Shown here: positions 53,728 through 61,891 of the stretch, one piece after another
Layout of the letters: every line of letters begins with the position of its first letter
How positions within the stretch are numbered: position 1 is the first letter of the stretch
Source of the DNA: an uncultured Bacteroidia bacterium
GTDB taxonomy: Bacteria > Bacteroidota > Bacteroidia > Bacteroidales > Prolixibacteraceae
Direction: 5' to 3'
Length of the DNA stretch: 64,000 nt
NCBI GenBank assembly: GCA_903902325.1
Contig: CAIUUO010000066.1
Coordinates: 1 to 64,000, forward strand
The notes under the pieces: generated by a model
Told to the model about the DNA's origin: nothing
The model's input: the letters and a program-made list of their open reading frames with translations, nothing else
Database searches by the model: none
Position numbers and translations under genes: made by a program

Positions 53728-54153
53728 ATGCTAATCAAACAACTTTCCATCTTTCTTGAAAATAAATCAGGTCGTTTGAATGAGGTATCGGCCATTCTGG
53801 GAGCAGCAGGAATCAATATGTCAGCCTTCTCGGTAGCAGATACATCCGAGTTTGGAATCCTTCGGCTCATCGTTTCAGATCATGAAAAGGCCTTAAAGGT
53901 TCTGCGCGAAAACTCCTTTTCCGTCAGTCTCACCGATGTGGTGTGCCTGAATTGCCCCAACCAGCCGGGAGCTCTGGCCCGGGCGCTGGGGATTTTATCG
54001 GATAACAATGTCTCTATTGAATACCTGTATGCGTTTTCTGTGGGTGAAACAGCCAATGTCGTCATCAAACCCGACGATCTCGAGAAGTGCATCGCCGTTC
54101 TAACTGAGCACAGTATGGAACTGGTAAAGGCAAGTGATCTCTACAGGATATAA
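53728..54153 (+). CDS. Two-ACT-domain protein
   Basis: 141 residues made of two tandem ACT domains (KQLSIFLENKSGRLNEVSAILGAAGIN; NCPNQPGALARALGILSDNNVSIEYLY). ACT pairs bind amino acids and regulate; in this genomic setting (after paaK) they are thought to sense aromatic amino acids. A diverged copy of its last 26 codons lies 2.6 kb downstream at 56763-56843, on the other side of an accessory island. The promoter/RBS region is occupied by a long inverted repeat. Confidence 0.88.
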   Translation: MLIKQLSIFLENKSGRLNEVSAILGAAGINMSAFSVADTSEFGILRLIVSDHEKALKVLRENSFSVSLTDVVCLNCPNQPGALARALGILSDNNVSIEYLYAFSVGETANVVIKPDDLEKCIAVLTEHSMELVKASDLYRI

Positions 54154-54171
54154 TTCGGGGCTGAAATTTGT

Positions 54172-54336
54172 CCCGTGCTACCGCGTGATTGCATCGCGTG
54201 GTTTACCACACTACCTGATGACAATGATCCCGTCCAATATTCCTTTCTCCCTGTCATAACCGGCAGCTCACATGTGAATTCCAAAGCAAAAATCAACTTT
54301 CATTCGACCACGCGATGCAATCGCGCGGCAGCGGGG
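54172..54336. mobile_element. Internally deleted RAYT element (REP/MITE-like)
   Basis: A 165-bp element with terminal inverted repeats: left CCGTGCTACCGCGTGATTGC..., right ending ...CGCGCGGCAGCGGGG, sharing the palindromic core ATTGCATCGCGTGGT with the ends of the transposase element at 56.1-56.8 kb. Between the ends it keeps the last 18 codons plus stop (54211-54267, minus strand) of the transposase gene, reading AAGYDREKGILDGIIVIR, against AADYAGEKGILDGIIVIR in the full copy. About 20 bases of the DNA coding for the tail (GATGACAATGATCCCGTCC) are unchanged. It is a non-autonomous deletion derivative, probably mobilised by the nearby transposase. Confidence 0.85.
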
Positions 54337-54368
54337 CGTGAGAGCGGATGAATGGATTTTCCTATCTA

Positions 54369-54617
54369 TTATTCGTTCATTAATCCAACTAACGTCTCCC
54401 AAATCTTTGTATCTATAGGTTCAGGCATAATAGAGTCAAAGGAAATTTTCCCAGAGGCACCTTTACAAACACTAAAATAATTTTTGCCTGTAAGTTTTAC
54501 TCTTTTAAAGTCATCTGTTAAGGTGTCAGTTATTTTGTCAAACATTACTTTATCAGAATCTTCAAGATCGTGATAATTCACTCCATTAAGTGAAAAGATG
54601 CTTTTTAAGTCTTTCAT
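54369..54617 (-). CDS. Small protein of unknown function
   Basis: 82 residues, soluble, no signal peptide, no recognised domain. It lies in the AT-rich island on the same strand as the next two genes and starts 62 bp after the TPR gene stop. Its end (GAATAATAG) shares AATAATAG with the ends of the two upstream genes. Could be a small cassette gene or an immunity-type protein; no function is claimed. Confidence 0.55.
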   Translation of the reverse strand: MKDLKSIFSLNGVNYHDLEDSDKVMFDKITDTLTDDFKRVKLTGKNYFSVCKGASGKISFDSIMPEPIDTKIWETLVGLMNE

Positions 54618-54679
54618 AAGTAAAAGTTTAACTTCTTTATTAAATACAAATATTTTAAATATGCGTTAAAATTGGGCTA

Positions 54680-55288
54680 TTATTGGCAGTAATTTTGAAT
54701 AAATTCGTATGCTTCTTTGCTTCCTAATTCTCCAGCCTTGCTGAGATCAAGACAGCCCCCGTCTTTTTGTCCTAAATTAATTTTTGCTAATCCCCTGCAA
54801 ATATAGGCCCTACCATCTTTAGAATTAATTAAAATAGCTTTACTAAAATCCTCTATGGCTCCTCTGAAGTCTTTAAGGAAGGACTTTGCATTGCCTCTAT
54901 TATAATAGGCATCTAATGAGTTAAGTGAGTTAAGTTCAATAGCTTTACTAAAATCGATTATTGCACCTCTGTAATCTTCGAGGAAGAACTTTGCATTTCC
55001 CCTGGCAAAATAGGCCGAATTTTTTGAGTTTGGATCTATTTCAATAGCCTTATTATAATCCTCTAATGCGCCTCTATAGTCTTTGAGTTTAGCTTTTGCA
55101 TTTCCCCTATTATTATAAGCAAAAGATCCTTTTGGGTCAAGTTCAATAGCTTTATTATAATCAATTATTGCGCCTCTGTAATCTTCGACGATCTGTTTTG
55201 AGTTTCCTTTCAAAAAATAATCTATTGCTGTTTGGCTCTTGGCGACTACAGAAAAGGCGAGTAAGAGTAAAATCAATATCGTTTTCAT
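54680..55288 (-). CDS. Secreted tetratricopeptide-repeat protein
   Basis: 202 residues from the ATG at 55288: signal peptide (MKTILILLLLAFSVVAKSQ), then about five TPR units of 34-37 residues, each with the core (DYRGAI-DYNKAIELDP), and a short Cys-containing tail (CLDLSKAGELGSKEAYEFIQ). TPRs mediate protein contacts; partners are unknown. The open frame extends 27 codons upstream across the spacer, which is not thought to be translated. A 15-bp direct repeat (GCTATTATTGGC(A/G)GT) occurs at both ends of this gene unit. Confidence 0.8.
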   Translation of the reverse strand: MKTILILLLLAFSVVAKSQTAIDYFLKGNSKQIVEDYRGAIIDYNKAIELDPKGSFAYNNRGNAKAKLKDYRGALEDYNKAIEIDPNSKNSAYFARGNAKFFLEDYRGAIIDFSKAIELNSLNSLDAYYNRGNAKSFLKDFRGAIEDFSKAILINSKDGRAYICRGLAKINLGQKDGGCLDLSKAGELGSKEAYEFIQNYCQ

Positions 55289-55328
55289 GTTTCTTAAGTT
55301 TATGGTGGTTAAGCTATTATTGGCGGTC

Positions 55329-55772
55329 TTAATGTGTTCCGCAAACTTCATTGAATAGATATTCTCCATTTGTTTCTGGAATTTTTGTCTGCCATTCGGG
55401 GGTTTTAATCTTGATGTTCTCTATGATTGATCCATCTTTACTATAATCAATCCATTGTAATAATCTACTCTGATCATTATTGCAATCATATTCAATTAAT
55501 TGTAGTTCGTGGTCATAATTCATCCATTTAGGGATATCCTCTCTGTTGGCATATTTTATTCCCTTTGCGATATAGTCTGCTTTATCTTTTCCTTTGTGAA
55601 TCAGCTTTGTCCATGCTCTTAAATAATCCCCACTCCTTGTTATTTCACTTTTCTTTATAAAGGCTTCAGAACCATTCGGGCTTTTAGAAACTTTTATCCA
55701 TCCATCATTTTGACAAAAGCATATTGTTGGTATGCTTATAATCAATGCAATAATTAGTATCAATCTTTTCAT
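55329..55772 (-). CDS. Secreted protein, surface-adhesin E-like
   Basis: 147 residues: signal peptide (MKRLILIIALIISIPTICFCQ) and a compact beta-rich domain starting WIKVSKSPNGSEAFIKKSEITRSGDYLRAWTKL, resembling the adhesin-E-like domain found in small secreted proteins. The function is not established. AT-rich codon use compared with core genes suggests acquisition. First of three same-strand genes in the island. Confidence 0.6.
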   Translation of the reverse strand: MKRLILIIALIISIPTICFCQNDGWIKVSKSPNGSEAFIKKSEITRSGDYLRAWTKLIHKGKDKADYIAKGIKYANREDIPKWMNYDHELQLIEYDCNNDQSRLLQWIDYSKDGSIIENIKIKTPEWQTKIPETNGEYLFNEVCGTH

Positions 55773-56087
55773 AATTGGGTATTTTTCGCATCGTAATCAC
55801 AAATCATCTTTGGCTTTTTTGAAATATGGTGATTCTACATTGTTAATCTAATTAGAGTTGGCTAGTAGTTCAAAGCAAACATTAAAGGTAAGTAAGAATA
55901 TTTTAATATTGCTAATGATCTATACTAATTCTTTCACTTGCAAACTATGATTACCATACAATTTTAGACTATACCTCAACGAGTATTAAACAATGCACCT
56001 AAATCTGTTCGGAATGGGTAGAGGTATTTGACAAAATAGCTCAGCAGAAATCTTCAATAATATCATTAATTAAGATTAATTATTATA
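55773..56087. other. AT-rich gene-free spacer in the island
   Basis: 315 bp with no ORF, RNA gene or recognisable terminator. It must contain the promoter of the three-gene minus-strand set, but no clean TAnnTTTG with -33 could be assigned. It ends at the left terminus of the RAYT element. Confidence 0.5.
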
Positions 56088-56760
56088 CCCGCTCAACTGA
56101 ACGATTGCATCGCGTGGTAAACCACATTACCTGATGACAATGATCCCGTCCAAAATTCCTTTCTCTCCGGCATAATCGGCAGCGCTGCTATACAAGTAAT
56201 CTTCTGCCTTTGAAACCAATCCTGCTTCAACCGGGTTATGATGGATGTAATTGATTTTTTCATCAATAACTTTATTGCTCCATAATTCGATCGGATGGTT
56301 GTCATGCCTCCAGAACTGATATTTATTTACATTCGAAGATTGATTTCCTGCTTTTCGGAATTGTTCAAGTAAGTACTCTTTCCTGCTCTCGGTAGGGTTT
56401 TCAATAATAGCTTTAACTATGGCCTTGCTGGTGAACCGCTTAAAATCGCCAATTAGCAATTCAGGTTTTTGCTCGCTGACACTTCTAAAAATTAAATGTA
56501 CGTGACTGGACATCAGGCACCAGGCAAATATTTCCATCCCTTTTACTTTTTGGCAATAATGCAGACTATCAATAATAATCTTCTTGTATTCGACCCGGGT
56601 AAATACATCCAGCCACTCAACAACGGCAAAGCTAATAAAGTAAACTCCTTCAGGATTATAAAATTTGTAGTTGCGGCTCATGAATCTATTCAATAAAAGG
56701 TAATTTAAAAGTAAGAATTATCTTTCATTTGACCACGCGATGCAATCGCGCGGTAGCAGG
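56088..56760 (-). mobile_element. RAYT element with REP-like terminal inverted repeats
   Basis: One transposase gene bounded by palindromic ends. The right end (56729-56760) reads CCACGCGATGCAATCGCGCG..., the left end (56088-56119) ...ATTGCATCGCGTGGT. The ends are inverted repeats of each other and of the ends of the 165-bp derivative at 54.17-54.34 kb. The left terminus is partly degenerate (CTCAACTGAACG instead of CTACCGCG). It abuts the displaced 3' end of an ACT gene at its right side. Confidence 0.82.
56127..56693 (-). CDS. REP-associated tyrosine transposase (IS200-like, Y1 HUH)
   Basis: 188 residues of the TnpA_REP/RAYT type. HUH motif HVHLIF (H64, H66) within WCLMSSHVHLIF and the catalytic tyrosine Y149 in NYIHHNPVEAGLV are both intact, so it may be active. 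These proteins cut and move single-stranded REP hairpins such as those at the ends of this element. ATG start; the tail ends GILDGIIVIR, which is also preserved in the deleted derivative nearby. Confidence 0.92.
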   Translation of the reverse strand: MNRFMSRNYKFYNPEGVYFISFAVVEWLDVFTRVEYKKIIIDSLHYCQKVKGMEIFAWCLMSSHVHLIFRSVSEQKPELLIGDFKRFTSKAIVKAIIENPTESRKEYLLEQFRKAGNQSSNVNKYQFWRHDNHPIELWSNKVIDEKINYIHHNPVEAGLVSKAEDYLYSSAADYAGEKGILDGIIVIR

Positions 56761-56762
56761 GG

Positions 56763-56843
56763 GATGACCTTTCGAAATGTATTGCTGTTCTGACTGCCCA
56801 CAGCGTTGAACTGGTCAAAGCGAGTGAACTATACAAGATCTGA
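56763..56843 (+). pseudogene. Displaced 3' end of an ACT-domain gene
   Basis: Twenty-six codons plus TGA read DDLSKCIAVLTAHSVELVKA then SELYKI. They match the C-terminus of the intact ACT protein (DDLEKCIAVLTEHSMELVKA then SDLYRI) at 21 of 26 residues, but only 58 of 81 nucleotides, mostly by third-position changes. No start or N-terminal part is present; the RAYT right end lies immediately before it. It is thus an old homologous fragment, not a recent duplication. Confidence 0.88.
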
Positions 56844-56942
56844 AAGGTCGCTGAATTTTATCGTTTTTTTTTTACCTTGCGTTCCTGTTTCCATCATGGG
56901 ATTTAGCGCATCCTGTATTTTTATAAATTAAGAAGACAATAC

Positions 56943-57770
56943 ATGACGAAAATCGCTATACAAGGTATCAAAGGAAGTTTTCACGAGGATGCCGCACTTA
57001 AATATTTTGGTGATGCAGGCGAAATCGTCGAGTGCCGTTCTTTTCGCAAGGTTTGCGAAATGCTTGACAGGGATGAAGTTGATTGCGCTGTTATGGCCAT
57101 AGAAAACTCGATTGCCGGGAGCCTGCTTCAGAATTATGCCCTTATAAGGGATTACCACTTGAAAATTATCGGCGAAATCTACATCCACATTCAGATGAAC
57201 CTGATGGCATTCCCGGGTGTCAAAAAGAAAGAGATCAAGGAGATCTATTCCCATCCCGTTTCATTTTTACAGTGCGCCGAATACCTGGAAAGGCATTTCC
57301 CAAATGCGGAACGAAAGGAATTGGGTGACAATGCCATGGTCGCAAAAATCATTCGTGACGAAAAAATAGTGCATGCTGCTGCCATTAGTAACCTACGTTC
57401 GGCTAGCCTCTACGGTCTTGAAATCCTGGACAAGGGTATCGAGACAAACAAGAAAAATTACACTCGTTTCTGGATCCTTTCCAAACATGCCACCCAGCAT
57501 GAACAAAACAACAAGGCATCTTTGTGTTTTGAGGTTGGACATTATTACGGTGCATTGGCGCGGGTGCTCAATATTTTTGCAGAAAACAAAATCAACCTGA
57601 ACAAGATACAATCTGTTCCAGTCCTTGGAAAACCCAATGAATATACGATGCACGTGGATGTCGAATGGGATTCCGAGGGTGATTATGAACGTGCGATCCA
57701 TTTGATTCTGAAAAATGTTTCGAGCCTGGCTATTCTGGGAGAATATAAAAAAGCGGATATTAACACCTGA
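56943..57770 (+). CDS. pheA: Prephenate dehydratase
   Basis: Monofunctional enzyme of phenylalanine synthesis (prephenate to phenylpyruvate), 275 residues. Catalytic domain 1 to about 180 (IQGIKGSFHEDAALKYFG; DCAVMAIENSIAGSL; the catalytic TRF motif in NYTRFWILSK). A C-terminal ACT domain (about 195-270, GALARVLNIFAENKINLNKIQSVP) provides Phe feedback control; the classical ESRP motif is IQSVP here. It heads a pheA-flavodoxin-aminotransferase operon on the plus strand. Confidence 0.93.
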   Translation: MTKIAIQGIKGSFHEDAALKYFGDAGEIVECRSFRKVCEMLDRDEVDCAVMAIENSIAGSLLQNYALIRDYHLKIIGEIYIHIQMNLMAFPGVKKKEIKEIYSHPVSFLQCAEYLERHFPNAERKELGDNAMVAKIIRDEKIVHAAAISNLRSASLYGLEILDKGIETNKKNYTRFWILSKHATQHEQNNKASLCFEVGHYYGALARVLNIFAENKINLNKIQSVPVLGKPNEYTMHVDVEWDSEGDYERAIHLILKNVSSLAILGEYKKADINT

Positions 57771-57782
57771 AAAACTACATAC

Positions 57783-58301
57783 ATGGAAAAAATTGCCATT
57801 TTTTTTGGACCCCTGAACGGGTCGGTTCATCGGATAGCCAAACTGGTTGCTTCCAAGATTGGCACGGATAAGGTCGATCTGATTCACATTACAGATGCAT
57901 CTCCAGCCGATCTGGAAAAATATGACCGGATTATTTTCGGGATTTCCACCATTGGCAAAGATACATGGCAACAAAAATTTGACAACACAGACTGGTCCCA
58001 TTTTTTCCCGATTGTGACAGATTTCAATTTTAAAGGGAAGAAAGTCGCCATCTTCGGACTGGGAGACCACATCACCTATGCCTATCATTTCGTTGATTCA
58101 ATGGGACTTCTGGGCAAAACGATCAAAAACAATGGTGGTGAAATATTCGGCAAAGTCAGTACGGAAGGTTATACTTTCCAGGATTCGGATGCCATCGTGG
58201 AAGGACAGTTCATTGGCCTTCCCGTTGACGAAGACTTTGAGCCTGAACTGACGGAAGAACGCGTTTCTGCCTGGGTGGATTCTCTGATGAAGACATTCTG
58301 A
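57783..58301 (+). CDS. Flavodoxin with atypical phosphate-binding loop
   Basis: 172 residues, long-chain flavodoxin-like fold: first strand IAIFFGPLNGSVHRIAKLV, then IIFGISTIGKDTWQQKF (the 50s/60s FMN loop) and KKVAIFGLGDHITYAYHF (the 90s loop). The phosphate loop, normally TGNT, reads NGSV, which may weaken or alter FMN binding. It lies between pheA and an aminotransferase with 12-bp and 2-bp gaps, so it is clearly in their operon. The role there is unknown; it could be an electron carrier for the ferredoxin-type oxidoreductases nearby. Confidence 0.82.
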   Translation: MEKIAIFFGPLNGSVHRIAKLVASKIGTDKVDLIHITDASPADLEKYDRIIFGISTIGKDTWQQKFDNTDWSHFFPIVTDFNFKGKKVAIFGLGDHITYAYHFVDSMGLLGKTIKNNGGEIFGKVSTEGYTFQDSDAIVEGQFIGLPVDEDFEPELTEERVSAWVDSLMKTF

Positions 58302-58303
58302 TC

Positions 58304-59635
58304 ATGGCAAATACTCCAATCCCTCCTTCCATTGTGGAAGAACAAATCGCGGCGCTTGAGGTCGATGAGATCGGATATGCCTCGATTAGGGAGATTGTGC
58401 AACTGGTCAGCAGCATTGAGGCGGCAACCGGCATCAGGTACATCCGGATGGAGATGGGCGTACCCGGACTGCCACCGTCAAAAGTTGGGGTTGAAGCCGA
58501 AATAGAAGCCTTGCGCAATAATGTAGCTTCCATTTATCCCCAGATTGATGGCATTCCTACCCTGAAAACGGAGGCATCCCGTTTTGTCAAGCTTTTTATG
58601 GACATCGATGTGAAGCCCCAGGGATGCATTCCTACCGTAGGATCCATGGAAGGAAGCTATGCCGCCTTCCTGGTAACGGCTGCCAGGGAAAAGGAGAAGG
58701 ATACCGCCCTGTTTATCGATCCCGGTTTTCCTGTTCAAAAGCAGCAGATGCTGGTGATGAACCAGAAATACATCTCCTTTGATGTCTTCGATTACAGGGG
58801 GGAGAAACTGAGGGAAAAACTGGAATCCTATTTGTCAAAAGGGAATATCTGCAACATTGTCTATTCCAATCCCAATAATCCGTCCTGGATTTGCCTAACC
58901 GAAGCAGAGTTGAAAATCATCGGGGAGTTGGCCAACAAGTACGATGTGGTGGTGATCGAGGATCTCGCCTATTTCGCCATGGATTTCCGCCAGGATCTGT
59001 CAAAGCCCGGCGTGGCTCCTTTCCAGCCTACCGTAGCGAAATACACGGGTAACTGGGTCATGATGATATCCAGTTCAAAAGTCTTCTCCTACGCCGGACA
59101 AAGGATCGGTGTCCTGATCATTTCCGACCAACTGTACCACCGGCATTCGCAAAACCTCAGCGACAGGCTTCGAGTGCATGGATTCGGCAATGCCATTGTC
59201 CACAGGGTGCTGTATGCGATGACATCGGGAACTTCACATTCAGCACAATATGCATTGGCTGCCATGTTCAGGCATGCGAACGACGGTGACTACGATTTCA
59301 TCGGGGAAGTGAAGGAATACGGAGAAAAAGCACGCATCATGAAGCAACTCTTTACCTCCAACGGTTTTGAAATCGTTTATTCAACAGATATTGACAAACC
59401 CGTTGGTGATGGCTTCTATTTTACCATCAATTACCCGGGAATGGATGAGGCAAAACTACTGTATCACCTCCTGTTTTATGGCATCAGCGCCATCTCTTTG
59501 GGCAATACCGGGAGCTCAAAACAGGGTTTGAGGGCATGTGTCTCCAATGTTCGGCGTAATCAATTCGAAGATCTTGAAAGTAGATTGATTCAGTTTCATC
59601 GCGATTTTCCTGTCGACTTACAGATTGAAAGTTAA
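58304..59635 (+). CDS. PLP-dependent class I/II aminotransferase
   Basis: 443 residues of fold type I. Visible: NPNNPSW (substrate/PLP Asn loop), VIEDLAYFAMDF (PLP N1-contacting Asp), Schiff-base Lys in SSSKVFSYAGQRIGV, and the C-terminal carboxylate-binding Arg in GLRACVS. It is cotranscribed with pheA, so a role as aromatic (phenylpyruvate/4-hydroxyphenylpyruvate) aminotransferase is likely. Exact specificity is not readable from sequence. Confidence 0.88.
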   Translation: MANTPIPPSIVEEQIAALEVDEIGYASIREIVQLVSSIEAATGIRYIRMEMGVPGLPPSKVGVEAEIEALRNNVASIYPQIDGIPTLKTEASRFVKLFMDIDVKPQGCIPTVGSMEGSYAAFLVTAAREKEKDTALFIDPGFPVQKQQMLVMNQKYISFDVFDYRGEKLREKLESYLSKGNICNIVYSNPNNPSWICLTEAELKIIGELANKYDVVVIEDLAYFAMDFRQDLSKPGVAPFQPTVAKYTGNWVMMISSSKVFSYAGQRIGVLIISDQLYHRHSQNLSDRLRVHGFGNAIVHRVLYAMTSGTSHSAQYALAAMFRHANDGDYDFIGEVKEYGEKARIMKQLFTSNGFEIVYSTDIDKPVGDGFYFTINYPGMDEAKLLYHLLFYGISAISLGNTGSSKQGLRACVSNVRRNQFEDLESRLIQFHRDFPVDLQIES

Positions 59636-59735
59636 AGTGGCTGTTTTTTGAAAATATGTAAGAAAACGGATACAGGACAAAAGTCATAATTGACTTCAAT
59701 TCCTATTCCGAAATTTGAATAAAAATAACTTAGAC

Positions 59736-59963
59736 ATGGCTAAAGTCATAGGAGCAGTAGTTGTTGATTCAGAAGTTTGCAAAGGTTGTAACCTCTGTGT
59801 CGTCTCTTGTCCAACACAGACTTTGGGGCTCAACCGCGATGTCAACAGCAAGGGATATCACTATTCCTACATGGAGAATCCCGAGAATTGCATTGGATGT
59901 TCAAATTGCTCGTCAGTTTGTCCCGACAGTTGCATCGCAGTTTACAGAGTTAAGGTAGAATAG
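59736..59963 (+). CDS. korD: 2-oxoacid:ferredoxin oxidoreductase, ferredoxin (delta) subunit
   Basis: 75 residues from the ATG at 59736 (an upstream TTG is in frame but not needed). Two [4Fe-4S] motifs: C15, C18, C21, C25 (CKGCNLCVVSCP) and C52, C55, C58, C62 (CIGCSNCSSVCP). It passes electrons out of the oxidoreductase to ferredoxin. First gene of korDABC. Confidence 0.92.
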   Translation: MAKVIGAVVVDSEVCKGCNLCVVSCPTQTLGLNRDVNSKGYHYSYMENPENCIGCSNCSSVCPDSCIAVYRVKVE

Positions 59964-59989
59964 CATTAATCAATTAAAAATATCCTGAT

Positions 59990-61075
59990 ATGGGTGAATT
60001 AAGATTGATGAAAGGAAACGAAGTAATCGCTGAAGCGGCCATTCGGTATGGTTGTGACGGCTATTTCGGTTATCCGATCACTCCTCAGTCGGAAGTAATG
60101 GAATCCCTGATGGCGGCTCGCCCGTGGGAGACCACAGGCATGGTTGTTTTGCAGGCTGAGAGTGAGATTGCATCCATCCACATGGTTTATGGGGCAGCCG
60201 GTTGCGGCAAAAGGGTGATGACCTCGTCTTCCAGTCCGGGCATCAGCCTGATGGCAGAAGGGATCTCCTACATTGCAGGGTCAGAACTTCCCTGCGTGAT
60301 CGTCAACGTACAACGGGGCGGTCCGGGACTTGGCACAATCCAGCCTTCACAGGCGGATTACAACCAGGCCACCAAAGGGGGCGGACACGGCGACTATTCC
60401 TTGCTGGTTCTTGCTCCGGCTTCCGTCCAGGAGATGAACGACTTTGTTGGTTTGGGTTTTGACCTGGCATTCAAATACCGGAATCCGGTTATGATCCTCG
60501 CCGACGGGGTGATTGGCCAGATGATGGAAAAGGTTGAACTGATGGACCAGCAGCCCAGATGGACAGAAGAACAGGTAAAACAGATTACCGGAAGCTGGGC
60601 CACCCAAGGTAAAACCAAAGACCGCGAAAAACACGTGATCACCTCCCTCGAAATGGATTCTCACATCATGGAAAACAACAACCTCCGCCTGCAGGCCAAA
60701 TACCAGCAGATGAAGGATGAGGATGTAAGATATGAGACCATCGAATGTGAGGATGCCGATTATATTCTCGTTGCATTTGGCTGTGCTGCCCGCATATGCC
60801 AGAAAACAGTCCAGATGGCAAGGGCCAAAGGTCATAAAGTCGGTCTCCTGAGACCTATTACACTTTTCCCGTTCCCAGAAAAGGTTATTGCGGAAATGGC
60901 TTCCCATGTAAATGGCTTTCTGACAGTTGAATTCAACGCAGGACAGATGGTCAACGATGTGCGCCTGGCGGTCAATGGAAAAACCAGGGTTGAATATTTT
61001 GGCCGGATGGGGGGAATACTACCTTCACCTGACGAGGTAGAAAAGGCACTGTATCATAAACTGATAGGAGATTAA
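59990..61075 (+). CDS. korA: 2-oxoacid:ferredoxin oxidoreductase alpha subunit
   Basis: 361 residues. N-terminal pyrimidine-binding domain (CDGYFGYPITPQSEVMESL), glycine-rich AGCGKRVMTSSSSPGISLM, and a C-terminal transketolase-C-like domain (KGHKVGLLRPITLFPFPEKV). It forms the thiamine-dependent enzyme with KorB that oxidatively decarboxylates 2-oxoglutarate (or branched 2-oxoacids) and reduces ferredoxin. Substrate choice between Kor and Vor types is not certain. It lies 26 bp after korD and 3 bp before korB. Confidence 0.92.
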   Translation: MGELRLMKGNEVIAEAAIRYGCDGYFGYPITPQSEVMESLMAARPWETTGMVVLQAESEIASIHMVYGAAGCGKRVMTSSSSPGISLMAEGISYIAGSELPCVIVNVQRGGPGLGTIQPSQADYNQATKGGGHGDYSLLVLAPASVQEMNDFVGLGFDLAFKYRNPVMILADGVIGQMMEKVELMDQQPRWTEEQVKQITGSWATQGKTKDREKHVITSLEMDSHIMENNNLRLQAKYQQMKDEDVRYETIECEDADYILVAFGCAARICQKTVQMARAKGHKVGLLRPITLFPFPEKVIAEMASHVNGFLTVEFNAGQMVNDVRLAVNGKTRVEYFGRMGGILPSPDEVEKALYHKLIGD

Positions 61076-61078
61076 ATC

Positions 61079-61891
61079 ATGGCTGAAATAGCTGAAAGAC
61101 TCAAAAATATTATCAGGCCTGAAAACCTGATTTATGGCAAATCCCCGTTGCTGAATGAGGTGACCATGCATTATTGCCCGGGTTGCAGTCATGGCGTAGT
61201 GCACAAAATCATCGCCGAAGTCATTGATGACATGGGAATCCAGGATAGCACCATCGGGGTATCCCCGGTAGGTTGCGCCGTTTTCGCCTACAATTACATC
61301 GACATCGACTGGTCTGAGGCAGCGCACGGACGCGCTCCTGCAGTTGCTACCGGTATCAAGCGTATTTCGCCCGAGAAGACTGTTTTTACCTACCAGGGAG
61401 ACGGAGACCTTGCAGCTATTGGCACCGCAGAGACCATGCATGCCGTGAACAGGGGTGAAAATATCGTGATGATCTTCATCAACAACGCCATTTACGGGAT
61501 GACAGGCGGGCAAATGGCTCCTACTACCCTTCTTGGCCAGGTCACTTCAACAACGCCTTACGGCCGTAATGTCGACCTCAATGGTTATCCATTAAAAATC
61601 ACCGAACTGATCGCCCAGTTGCCAGGCGCTGCCTACGTAACACGTCAAAGCGTTCATACTCCCGCAGCAGTAAGGAAAGCCAGGAAAGCGATCAGAAAGG
61701 CATTCGAATTGTCCCAGAAAAATATCGGAACCTGCTTCGTAGAAGTTGTATCTACCTGTAATTCAGGATGGAAATTAACACCTGTCGAGTCAAACGACTG
61801 GATGGTCAAGCACATGTTCCCACTCTTCCCGCTGGGCGACCTGAAAGACGGTGGGAAAGATGCTACAGAACCTTTCAATATCCAAGGATAA
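61079..61891 (+). CDS. korB: 2-oxoacid:ferredoxin oxidoreductase beta subunit
   Basis: 270 residues, TPP-binding subunit. C33 and C36 in HYCPGCSHG are probable ligands of a [4Fe-4S] cluster. The TPP/Mg motif is GDGDLAAIGTAETMHA, followed by NNAIYGMTGGQMAPTT. Start ATG at 61079. It is separated from korC by about 200 bp containing a repeat, unlike the tight spacing of the other genes. Confidence 0.93.
   Translation: MAEIAERLKNIIRPENLIYGKSPLLNEVTMHYCPGCSHGVVHKIIAEVIDDMGIQDSTIGVSPVGCAVFAYNYIDIDWSEAAHGRAPAVATGIKRISPEKTVFTYQGDGDLAAIGTAETMHAVNRGENIVMIFINNAIYGMTGGQMAPTTLLGQVTSTTPYGRNVDLNGYPLKITELIAQLPGAAYVTRQSVHTPAAVRKARKAIRKAFELSQKNIGTCFVEVVSTCNSGWKLTPVESNDWMVKHMFPLFPLGDLKDGGKDATEPFNIQG

Noticed and set aside
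54369-55772. True integron cassette array
   Set aside because: No integrase gene and no convincing paired R'/R'' attC sites; AT-rich DNA gives GTTAAAC-like matches by chance. Kept only as a low-confidence observation.
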